DNA of 8,470 nt from Clostridiales bacterium (GTDB taxonomy: Bacteria; Bacillota; Clostridia; Lachnospirales; Lachnospiraceae): the NCBI GenBank assembly GCA_020859965.1, contig JAJBVF010000491.1, positions 1 to 8,470 on the forward strand, given 5' to 3'. The notes beneath the pieces were generated by a model that saw nothing but the letters and a program-made list of their open reading frames with translations, was not told the DNA's origin and made no database searches. Position 1 is the stretch's first letter. The number at the start of each line of letters is the position of its first letter. Shown here in pieces: positions 1 through 5,903 of this stretch. The translations under genes were made by a program, and so were the position numbers.

Positions 1-576
1 GAGACACTGGAGGAAGCAGAGAATACGATCACCACTCTTAAGGCAGAGACAAGCTGTTACAGAGATCGTGTGAATCTCCTGATGAAAATTCTGTACGGAA
101 TGATCGGACTGTGTGTGGTTCTGCTTTTTGTTGTGATCAATTTGCTTCTGAAAAGACGCGATATGAAAGCAGACCTGAATACTTACAGAGGACTGGACTA
201 CTCTTCCGACCGTAGAGAGCCGGAGAGCGGCAGGCAGGAGAAAGAACCGAAACAGAAAAAACGCAGGAATAAAAAAGCAAAAAAACAGGCGGTCGTAGAA
301 GAGACCGGGCCATCTGCCGGAGAGGAATATGACCGGAGTCTGCCGGAACAGGATGCGTTTGACCGTACAGGACGGGATACCTTTTACGAGCAGGAAGAAC
401 CTGCCGGGAAAAAGATGACGGATGATCCGTCTACGGTTCCGAAACCTTCCAATGCGAGAAAACAGGCAAAACAGATGCCGGAATATGAACCACCGAAAGA
501 AAAAGTGCACTATGAGCCGCAGAAGGAACCTGGAACAGACAGCGGTGATGTAGATATTGATTTTATTGATCTGTGA
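1..576 (+). CDS. Single-pass membrane protein with charged cytoplasmic tail (C-terminal part, 5'-truncated)
   Basis: The reading frame is open from the first base of the window, so the gene starts upstream and only its last 191 codons are seen. A GTG at 70 is not needed as a start. The visible protein begins with a short coiled-coil-like stretch (ETLEEAENTITTLKAET). One hydrophobic segment follows at about visible residues 27-50 and ends in KRR. After it comes a low-complexity hydrophilic tail of ~140 residues with a very basic patch (KQKKRRNKKAKK) and then many E, D, P and K residues, ending in DIDFIDL. By the positive-inside rule the tail should be cytoplasmic and the missing N-terminal part extracytoplasmic; this is inference. 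I do not recognise the family. An open frame just after the stop may mean the protein was once longer (see findings). Confidence 0.75.
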   Translation, partial: ETLEEAENTITTLKAETSCYRDRVNLLMKILYGMIGLCVVLLFVVINLLLKRRDMKADLNTYRGLDYSSDRREPESGRQEKEPKQKKRRNKKAKKQAVVEETGPSAGEEYDRSLPEQDAFDRTGRDTFYEQEEPAGKKMTDDPSTVPKPSNARKQAKQMPEYEPPKEKVHYEPQKEPGTDSGDVDIDFIDL

Positions 577-637
577 TCAGGAGTCTGTCTATCGAGAACG
601 CTTTGCAGCAGATCAGAGAATGTTGTATCGTGATAAG

Positions 638-650
638 TTCCGGATCGGAA
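638..650. promoter_or_regulatory. Perfect 13-bp inverted repeat upstream of gntR, possible operator
   Basis: TTCCG-GAT-CGGAA is a perfect inverted repeat with a 3-nt centre, about 110 bp upstream of the gntR start. GntR-family proteins bind inverted repeats as dimers and often regulate themselves. The site does not match a consensus I know for the YtrA subfamily, it lies far from the most plausible promoter, and it may be chance. Confidence 0.15.
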
Positions 651-701
651 GGAAGTCCCAGAAAAGAGCAGATTCTAAGATTCCGTGGGAGACACTTTTC
701 T

Positions 702-731
702 GGGACATTTTATGACTATGACTGTTATAGG
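702..731 (+). promoter_or_regulatory. Weak candidate promoter for gntR-clpC
   Basis: GGGACA at 702-707 and TATAGG at 726-731 are separated by 18 bp, each matching 4 of 6 consensus positions. They lie just upstream of the gntR ribosome binding site. No CtsR heptad repeat (GGTCAAA pairs) and no CIRCE inverted repeat is visible between 577 and 756. The genes could instead be transcribed from further upstream. Confidence 0.25.
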
Positions 732-742
732 ATATGTGTCAC

Positions 743-750
743 AAAGGAGA
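743..750 (+). promoter_or_regulatory. Ribosome binding site that fixes the gntR start
   Basis: AAAGGAGA lies 6 nt before the ATG at 757. The same frame is open to an earlier ATG at 685, but that start lacks a comparable site and would add 24 residues not expected in the family. Confidence 0.8.
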
Positions 751-756
751 AAGCAT

Positions 757-1149
757 ATGTTGATTGAGATGAATTTTCAGAGTGAAGAGGCTTTGTATAT
801 GCAGCTTCGGAATCAGATTGTATTAGGAATCGCCACATCTTTAATACGGGAAGGAGATACGCTCCCCTCCGTTCGTCAGATGGCCGGGGATATTGGGATC
901 AATATGCATACAGTGAATAAGGCTTATGCGGTTCTGCGCGAAGAAGGCTTTGTGACGATCGATCGGAGACGCGGCGCTATTGTCGCGATTGACAGCAATC
1001 GCGCGAAAGCGGAAGAAGAGCTCCGGGAACGTTTGCGTGTAATGCTTGCAAAGGGTATTTGCAAAAACATTCCGCGGACAGATATACACGCGATGGTGGA
1101 TGAGATATATGATGAGCTGCTTCCGGGAAAAGGCAGCAGACTGGATTGA
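757..1149 (+). CDS. GntR-family transcriptional regulator, YtrA subfamily
   Basis: This 130-aa protein has the N-terminal GntR winged helix: YMQLRNQIV at residues 14-22, GDTLPSVRQMAGDIGIN at 33-49, the recognition helix around HTVNKAY at 51-57, and the wing EEGFVTIDRRRGAIV at 62-76. A short helical C-terminal part (about 82-124) replaces a ligand-binding FadR, HutC or MocR domain. This size and layout is typical of the YtrA subfamily, whose members act as small dimeric repressors often located in the operon they control. Here the neighbour is clpC, starting 22 bp after the stop, so the two are almost certainly cotranscribed. In Bacillus the clpC operon begins with the heat-shock repressor CtsR plus McsA and McsB, none of which is present. 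The suggestion that this regulator controls clpC is inference from position. Family call is firm; effector and operator are unknown. Confidence 0.93.
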   Translation: MLIEMNFQSEEALYMQLRNQIVLGIATSLIREGDTLPSVRQMAGDIGINMHTVNKAYAVLREEGFVTIDRRRGAIVAIDSNRAKAEEELRERLRVMLAKGICKNIPRTDIHAMVDEIYDELLPGKGSRLD

Positions 1150-1159
1150 CAGAGAATCT

Positions 1160-1164
1160 GGAGG
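1160..1164 (+). promoter_or_regulatory. Ribosome binding site that fixes the clpC start
   Basis: GGAGG ends 7 nt before the ATG at 1172. The frame is open upstream to an ATG at 1046, but that would overlap gntR by 104 bp and add 42 residues outside the Clp N-terminal domain. Confidence 0.85.
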
Positions 1165-1171
1165 ACAGGCT

Positions 1172-3622
1172 ATGGAATATAATTATACAGAAAGTGCCTG
1201 GCGGGCGCAACATCTTGCGGAACGCATCGCGAGAAGCTGTGGGCACAGTTATATCGGATCGGAGCATCTGTTGCTTGGGCTGGTACAGGAAGAGCAGGGC
1301 ACTGCGGGCACGATTCTGCGGTCAAATCATGTGGAGGAAGAGAAACTCCGATCTCTGATTGACCGGCTGATCGCTCCGGAGGAAGGCGCTGTTTTAAAAG
1401 AGCCGGAAGGCTTGACTCCCCGTGTCCAGTCGGTGTTGGACGAGAGTGCAGAGTTAGCCCGGTTTTTTGAAAGCAGGGAGATTGGTACGGAACATATCCT
1501 TATGGCTATGTTGAAGGATATTGAATGCGTGGCAACACGCCTTTTGCATACGATGGGGATTAATCTTCAGAAGCTGTTTTCAGATCTTATTGAGGTGACT
1601 GGTATTCCGGAGGAAAAATATCGTGAACTTGTGAAACAGGTTCGGGCAGAGGGAAGTGGGAACAGTCCGACACCCATGCTGGATCAGTACAGCAGGGATC
1701 TGACCGCGCTCGCAGAGGATCATAAGCTTGATGTTACGATTGGACGCGAACAGGAGACGGAGCGGATTATTCAGATCCTGAGCCGCAGGACAAAGAATAA
1801 TCCCTGCCTGATCGGGGAGCCCGGTGTGGGGAAAACTGCCATTGCAGAGGGACTTGCGCAGAAAATCGTAAATGGCCAGGTTCCGGAGCCAATGCAGGGG
1901 AAACGTGTTGTTACCCTGGATATGGCGGGAATGGTGGCGGGAAGCAAATACCGCGGAGAGTTTGAAGAACGGATTAAGCGAATCATCAATGAGGTGATTG
2001 ACAGTGGGAATGTGCTATTGTTTGTGGATGAGCTTCACACGATCATTGGTGCGGGGGGAGCGGAAGGCGCTTTGGATGCCTCCAATATTCTGAAGCCGTC
2101 CCTTTCGCGTGGTGAGCTTCAGCTGATCGGTGCGACAACGATGGACGAGTACCGGAAGTATATCGAAAAGGATCCGGCTCTGGAACGCCGTTTCCAGCCT
2201 GTGATGGTGGAAGAGCCGTCGGAAGAGGAAACAGAGGAAATCCTGAAAGGGCTGCGCAGCCGGTATGAGCAGTATCACGGAGTGCGGATCACAGATGAGG
2301 CATTGTCGGCTGCGGTAAAATTGTCAAAACGTTATATTAATGACCGTTTTCTCCCGGATAAGGCAATTGATCTGATCGATGAAGCCTCCGCACGATGCCA
2401 GCTTGGATATTACAGGACTTCCGCATCGAAAAGCGAATACCAGCAGCAGTATGATCTGCTTGCTCAGAAACGTGAGGACGAATTGAAGGCGGGAAATCTG
2501 GCGGAAGCGAAGAAAATCCATATGGAGATGGAGCAGCTGAATAAAAAACTGGATCGTCAGAAAAAACTGCAGAAATCACGCCAGAATGGAAAAGCACGTG
2601 TTGTGACAGAGGATGATATTGCTGACATTGTTTCAATCTGGACCAAAATTCCGGTACAGAAGATCGCGGATCAGGAAGGAAAGAAGCTTCTGAAGCTGGA
2701 TACTCTTTTGCATTCCCGTGTGATCGGGCAGGAAGAAGCTGTGCAGGCGGTCGCAAAGGCGGTGCGCAGGAGCCGCTCCGGACTGAAGAGTCCGAATCGT
2801 CCGATCGGTTCCTTTCTTTTCCTTGGACCGACCGGGGTCGGTAAGACCGAGCTTTCCAAAGCTCTGGCAGATCTGGTCTTTGGAACTCCGAATTCGTTGA
2901 TTCGTATTGATATGTCAGAATATATGGAAAAGCACAGCGTCTCCCGCCTGGTTGGTTCCCCGCCTGGATATGTTGGATATGATGAAGGCGGTCAGCTCAG
3001 CGAGAAAGTACGTCGTAATCCATACTCTGTAGTATTGTTTGACGAGATTGAAAAGGCGCATCCGGATGTTTTCAATATCCTGCTGCAGGTATTGGATGAA
3101 GGGCATATCACAGATGCGCAGGGCAGGAAAATTGATTTTAAGAATACGATACTGATCATGACATCGAATGCCGGTGCTCAGTCGATCATAGCGCCGAAGC
3201 ATCTGGGATTTGGCTCTGGGAGCAGCGAGAAGGAAAACTATGAGGCGATGAAAGGGAGTGTGATGGAGGAAGTCAGGAGGCTTTTCAAACCGGAGTTTCT
3301 AAACCGGATTGATGAAACCATCGTCTTTCATTCTCTTAGTGAGGAAAATGTACGGGATATTACCGGGCTTTTATTGGAAGAACTGAAAAAACGCTGTGAG
3401 AACCAGCTCAAATTGAAGCTGCGTTTCAGCTCTGCGGTAAAACAGCTGATCGCGAAAAAAGGGTATGATCCGAAATATGGCGCGAGACCGCTGCGCCGGG
3501 CGGTGCTTAGCATGGTGGAAGATCCGCTTGCGGAAGAGCTGTTATCCGGGCGTGTCCGGGCCGGCGATACGGTGTCGATTGGAGTACAGAAGGAAAAAAT
3601 TGTATTCCGGAACGTCAAGTAA
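1172..3622 (+). CDS. clpC: ATP-dependent Clp protease ATP-binding subunit ClpC
   Basis: This 816-aa AAA+ unfoldase recognises and unfolds proteins and feeds them to the ClpP peptidase in the cytoplasm. The N-terminal double Clp repeat spans about residues 1-145. ATPase 1 has Walker A GEPGVGKT at 215-222, Walker B LLFVDEL at 282-288 and an arginine pair in LERRF at 337-341. A short middle domain (about 410-475) carries a UVR-like coiled coil (AEAKKIHMEMEQLNKKL), which marks ClpC rather than ClpB. ATPase 2 has Walker A GPTGVGKT at 552-559, Walker B VVLFDEI at 620-626 and the sensor region KPEFLNRID at 706-714. HLGFGSG at 677-683 fits the ClpP-docking loop, so it should work with ClpP. Length matches the family (about 810 aa). 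No mcsA or mcsB is in the window, although Bacillus ClpC depends on McsB or MecA as adaptors, so substrate delivery may differ. It is cotranscribed with the upstream GntR gene. Confidence 0.97.
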   Translation: MEYNYTESAWRAQHLAERIARSCGHSYIGSEHLLLGLVQEEQGTAGTILRSNHVEEEKLRSLIDRLIAPEEGAVLKEPEGLTPRVQSVLDESAELARFFESREIGTEHILMAMLKDIECVATRLLHTMGINLQKLFSDLIEVTGIPEEKYRELVKQVRAEGSGNSPTPMLDQYSRDLTALAEDHKLDVTIGREQETERIIQILSRRTKNNPCLIGEPGVGKTAIAEGLAQKIVNGQVPEPMQGKRVVTLDMAGMVAGSKYRGEFEERIKRIINEVIDSGNVLLFVDELHTIIGAGGAEGALDASNILKPSLSRGELQLIGATTMDEYRKYIEKDPALERRFQPVMVEEPSEEETEEILKGLRSRYEQYHGVRITDEALSAAVKLSKRYINDRFLPDKAIDLIDEASARCQLGYYRTSASKSEYQQQYDLLAQKREDELKAGNLAEAKKIHMEMEQLNKKLDRQKKLQKSRQNGKARVVTEDDIADIVSIWTKIPVQKIADQEGKKLLKLDTLLHSRVIGQEEAVQAVAKAVRRSRSGLKSPNRPIGSFLFLGPTGVGKTELSKALADLVFGTPNSLIRIDMSEYMEKHSVSRLVGSPPGYVGYDEGGQLSEKVRRNPYSVVLFDEIEKAHPDVFNILLQVLDEGHITDAQGRKIDFKNTILIMTSNAGAQSIIAPKHLGFGSGSSEKENYEAMKGSVMEEVRRLFKPEFLNRIDETIVFHSLSEENVRDITGLLLEELKKRCENQLKLKLRFSSAVKQLIAKKGYDPKYGARPLRRAVLSMVEDPLAEELLSGRVRAGDTVSIGVQKEKIVFRNVK

Positions 3623-3694
3623 ATTGACTTACGCTGCTTATCATTACTTCCGGAGTGTAGCGTATTTGCTATCGCCGTCAATTTTTTCTTTTTT
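3621..3694 (+). terminator. Probable clpC terminator (compound hairpin plus T tract)
   Basis: AAATTGAC at 3621-3628, overlapping the clpC stop, can pair with GTCAATTT at 3677-3684. Inside it, TACGCT at 3630-3635 pairs with AGCGTA at 3659-3664. The outer stem runs into a T tract (ATTTTTTCTTTTTT, 3681-3694). The loop is larger than in a standard intrinsic terminator, so it may be leaky and let some transcription pass into the radA side. Confidence 0.5.
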
Positions 3695-3702
3695 AATAAA
3701 TG

Positions 3703-3731
3703 ATGACTGGAGTTTTTCGGACAACTATGCT
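3703..3731 (+). promoter_or_regulatory. Candidate promoter for the small gene and radA
   Basis: ATGACT at 3703-3708 and TATGCT at 3726-3731 are spaced by 17 bp, with a second A/T-rich -10-like TAAGAT immediately after (3731-3736). Transcription would start near 3738, giving a leader of about 160 nt before the ATG at 3901. Its place right after the clpC T tract supports a new transcription unit. Confidence 0.35.
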
Positions 3732-3751
3732 AAGATAAGTTAACTGAAAGT

Positions 3752-3881
3752 CCTGTATGCGCAGGCACGGATCTGTATGCAGGTTCTGCCAGACAGATTC
3801 TCATAAAAGGGGCGTTAGCCTCGAAACTCTGATCACGGGAGTTTGTGAAACAGATTCCTGTGATCACATCCTAAAACAGAG
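3752..3881 (+). ncRNA. Structured 5' leader of unknown class
   Basis: At least three hairpins lie in a row, with a weaker one in front. A short CCTG/CAGG stem is at 3752-3765. ATCTGT/ACAGAT (3771-3776 with 3793-3798) encloses GCAG/CTGC. GGGGC-GTTA-GCCTC is at 3809-3822. The longest is an 11-bp stem, TGATCACGGGA at 3830-3840 with TCCTGTGATCA at 3856-3866, with one G-T wobble and a 15-nt loop. CTCT at 3827-3830 could alternatively pair with AGAG at 3878-3881. No stem is followed by a T tract, so this is not a simple attenuator. I do not recognise a known riboswitch class, nor T-box motifs. A regulatory leader is inference; the complementarity is seen directly. Confidence 0.4.
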
Positions 3882-3900
3882 ATTGGGAGGGCATGTAAAA

Positions 3901-4314
3901 ATGTCGGGATTGAAAGAACTTATTATTACCGAGAATGACGGAACGCTCAGCTTTGGAAATTATGAACTGGCTGAGAAATCAAAAAAGTCGGATTTTGAGC
4001 ACGATGGAGATTTGTATAAGGTAAAGACATTTGCGGATATTACAAAGCTGGAGCGCAACGGAATGCTCGTTTACGAGTCTGTTCCGGGCACTGCGGTACA
4101 TAATTTTCATGCGACCGGGAACGGAGTTTCCTTTGAAGTCGAGGCGAAAAAGGATGCGCAGATCATCCTGGGTATGGAAGAGGATGCCGAATATAAAGTA
4201 TATCTTCAGGATGTCAATATCGGGAATGTGAAGACCAGCATGGGCGGCAAGCTTGTACTCAGTGTGGAGACGGGAGCAGCGGAAATGGTTTCCGTGAAGA
4301 TCGTGAAGCTTTAA
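3901..4314 (+). CDS. Conserved small protein of unknown function between clpC and radA
   Basis: The 137-aa product has no signal peptide and no membrane segment, so it should be cytoplasmic. ATG 3901 is chosen because GGGAGG at 3885-3890 precedes it by 10 nt and the protein-like sequence begins here. The same frame is open up to ATG 3757, but those 48 codons run through the hairpin-rich leader and look non-coding. The N-terminal half holds GDLYKVKTF (36-44) and VYESVPGTAVHNF (57-69). The C-terminal half alternates short beta-strand-like stretches (VSFEVEA, EYKVYLQDV, KLVLSVE, VSVKI), suggesting a small beta-sandwich. From memory, similar Lachnospiraceae proteins are often labelled 'endosialidase'. 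I see no sialidase catalytic motif, and at this size I would not accept that label. radA starts 14 bp downstream, so the two are very likely cotranscribed, but no shared role can be deduced. Confidence 0.85.
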   Translation: MSGLKELIITENDGTLSFGNYELAEKSKKSDFEHDGDLYKVKTFADITKLERNGMLVYESVPGTAVHNFHATGNGVSFEVEAKKDAQIILGMEEDAEYKVYLQDVNIGNVKTSMGGKLVLSVETGAAEMVSVKIVKL

Positions 4315-4328
4315 AGGATGAATGATTT

Positions 4329-5702
4329 ATGGCAAAAACAAAGACGGTATTTTTCTGTCAGAACTGCGGTTATGAGGCGTCCAAATGGATGGGGCAGTGT
4401 CCTGGCTGCCGGGAATGGAATACTTTTGCAGAAGAACCGAAAATCGTAAATAAGAAATTAACGACCGGGGTCGTGCGGCGGGAAAATGCCGCACGTCCCC
4501 GGACGCTTTTGGAGATTGAAATCAGCAAAGAGGCACGGATGACCACGGGTATGGGGGAATTTGATCGTGTGCTTGGCGGGGGGATCGTGCAGGGATCGCT
4601 GGTGCTGGTCGGCGGTGATCCAGGTATCGGCAAATCGACGCTTCTTTTGCAGATGTGCCGAAATCTGGCTGCAGATGGACGGAATGTTCTCTATGTTTCC
4701 GGCGAGGAGTCTCCCCAGCAGATCCGGATGCGTGCACAGCGCATGGGAGATTTTTCAGGTAATCTCAAAATTCTCTGCGAGACCAATCTGGCGGATATCC
4801 GCGAGGCAATTACCGGAGAACATCCGGACATTGTGATCATTGACTCGATTCAGACAATGTATCATGAAGAAGTGACCTCTGCACCGGGAAGTGTATCTCA
4901 GGTGCGGGAGAGCACCGGCATTCTCATGCAGATTGCGAAGGGCATGAATATTTCAATTTTTGTGGTCGGCCATGTGACAAAAGAAGGAGTGGTTGCAGGA
5001 CCGCGTGTGCTGGAGCATATGGTGGATACTGTATTGTACTGTGAGGGAGACCGCTATGCGGCTTATCGTGTGCTGCGCAGTGCGAAGAACCGCTTTGGCT
5101 CGACCAATGAGATCGGTGTATTTGAAATGCGTGCGGAAGGCCTGGTCGAAGTGCCAAATCCGTCCGAATATATGCTGGAGGGCAAGCCGGAAGGGGCATC
5201 CGGTTCCATCGTAGCGTGTACGATGGAAGGCACACGCCCGGTACTTCTGGAGGTGCAGGCGCTGGTCTGCAAGAGCAATCTCGCTTTCCCCAGACGTACG
5301 GCAGCGGGCACGGATCTGAACCGTGTGAATCTTCTGATGGCAGTACTTGAAAAAAGGGCTGGATTGCGTCTTTCCTCCTGCGATGCCTACGTAAATATCG
5401 CCGGCGGTATTCGTATGAGTGAGCCTGCACTCGATCTTGGTATCGTGCTGGCAATCGCTTCGAGTCTGAAAGAACAGCCAATCGATGAGAAGACGATTGC
5501 CTTTGGCGAGGTGGGACTAAGCGGCGAGGTTCGTTCGGTTTCCATGGCCGAGCAGCGGGTCCGTGAGGCGAAACGGCTGGGATTTACGTCTGTAATCCTG
5601 CCGGAGGTATGTAAAAGACAGCTGGAAAAAAAAGGTCAGATGGAAGGGATTTCCCTGATCGGTGTGCGCAGTGTCCGCGACGCGATCTCAGGGATTCTCT
5701 GA
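4329..5702 (+). CDS. radA: DNA repair protein RadA (Sms)
   Basis: RadA is a RecA-related hexameric helicase that processes recombination intermediates, promoting branch migration and repair and, in transformable bacteria, natural transformation. The 457-aa product is full length. It starts with a four-cysteine zinc finger (C10, C13, C24, C27). The RecA-like ATPase follows, with Walker A GDPGIGKST at 96-104, Walker B IVIIDS at 168-173 and the RadA-specific KNRFG motif at 253-257. The C-terminal Lon-like domain (about 285-455) contains GGIRMSEPALDLG at 359-371 where Lon would carry its catalytic serine region, and GEVGLSGEVR at 393-402, so it is expected to be non-proteolytic, as in other RadA proteins. 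A ribosome site, AAAGGA at 4313-4318, overlaps the stop of the preceding gene and lies 10 nt before ATG. Closeness to clpC matches Bacillus, but disA, which follows radA there, is absent. No clear terminator follows. Confidence 0.97.
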   Translation: MAKTKTVFFCQNCGYEASKWMGQCPGCREWNTFAEEPKIVNKKLTTGVVRRENAARPRTLLEIEISKEARMTTGMGEFDRVLGGGIVQGSLVLVGGDPGIGKSTLLLQMCRNLAADGRNVLYVSGEESPQQIRMRAQRMGDFSGNLKILCETNLADIREAITGEHPDIVIIDSIQTMYHEEVTSAPGSVSQVRESTGILMQIAKGMNISIFVVGHVTKEGVVAGPRVLEHMVDTVLYCEGDRYAAYRVLRSAKNRFGSTNEIGVFEMRAEGLVEVPNPSEYMLEGKPEGASGSIVACTMEGTRPVLLEVQALVCKSNLAFPRRTAAGTDLNRVNLLMAVLEKRAGLRLSSCDAYVNIAGGIRMSEPALDLGIVLAIASSLKEQPIDEKTIAFGEVGLSGEVRSVSMAEQRVREAKRLGFTSVILPEVCKRQLEKKGQMEGISLIGVRSVRDAISGIL

Positions 5703-5731
5703 AAATTGTGTCTGATTTTGTGAATATTTTA

Positions 5732-5760
5732 TTGACAGTCATTTGAATCTGTGGTATAAA
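5732..5760 (+). promoter_or_regulatory. Near-consensus sigma-A promoter of the tRNA gene
   Basis: TTGACA at 5732-5737 is a perfect -35 and TATAAA at 5755-5760 matches 5 of 6 -10 positions, with the ideal 17-bp spacing. The start of transcription should fall near 5767, about 12 nt before the tRNA 5' end. This is the strongest promoter in the window. Confidence 0.88.
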
Positions 5761-5778
5761 TATCTGGTGAGTTGTCAA

Positions 5779-5849
5779 AGGGGTTTGGTCAAATGGCATG
5801 ACAGGAGTCTCCAAAACTCTTAGTGGGAGTTCGATTCTCTCAACCCCTG
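5779..5849 (+). tRNA. tRNA-Trp, anticodon CCA
   Basis: A full cloverleaf folds by eye. The acceptor stem is AGGGGTT/AACCCCT (5779-5785 with 5842-5848). The D stem is GTCA/TGAC with loop AATGGCA. The anticodon stem is GGAGT/ACTCT with one G-T pair and loop CTCCAAA, placing anticodon CCA at 5811-5813. A 4-nt variable region follows, then T stem GGGAG/CTCTC around loop TTCGATT. Tertiary contacts are in place (T8-A14, A15-T48, G18G19 with the T loop, T54-A58). The discriminator is G at 5849, an identity element for bacterial TrpRS. The gene is 71 nt because the D loop and variable region are short. CCA is not encoded, since TTT follows the discriminator, so the nucleotidyltransferase must add it. 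It has its own promoter and terminator and no neighbouring tRNA genes. Confidence 0.95.
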
Positions 5850-5867
5850 TTTGGTATGTCGGATAAG

Positions 5868-5897
5868 GCGATCGTGTTGATGCGATCGCTGTTTTTA
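5868..5897 (+). terminator. Intrinsic terminator of tRNA-Trp
   Basis: GCGATCG at 5868-5874 and CGATCGC at 5883-5889 form a perfect 7-bp GC-rich stem with an 8-nt loop. TGTTTTTA follows at once. It ends the short tRNA transcript. Confidence 0.85.
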
Positions 5898-5903
5898 TGC
5901 GCA

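Noticed and set aside
685..756. Longer GntR protein starting at ATG 685
   Set aside because: The extra 24 residues are not family-like, and AAAGGAGA is placed correctly for ATG 757.
573..767. 64-codon GTG-started frame overlapping the end of the membrane protein gene and the gntR start
   Set aside because: No ribosome site before the GTG, it overlaps the well-supported gntR start, and the product resembles no family I know.
1046..1171. Longer ClpC starting inside gntR
   Set aside because: The extension is gntR sequence read in another frame; ATG 1172 has a GGAGG at 7 nt and begins the Clp N-domain.
3859..3868. TGTGATCACA perfect palindrome as a CRP/FNR-type operator
   Set aside because: It is too short for such a site (no 16-bp half-site spacing) and is better explained as part of the 11-bp leader stem.
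3757..3900. 48-codon N-terminal extension of the small protein
   Set aside because: It runs through the hairpin-rich leader, lacks a ribosome site, and the residues look random compared with the part after 3901.
5789..5797. GGTCAAA-like string, resembling a CtsR half-site
   Set aside because: It is a single copy within the tRNA D arm; CtsR needs a tandem heptad and this base order is explained by the cloverleaf.
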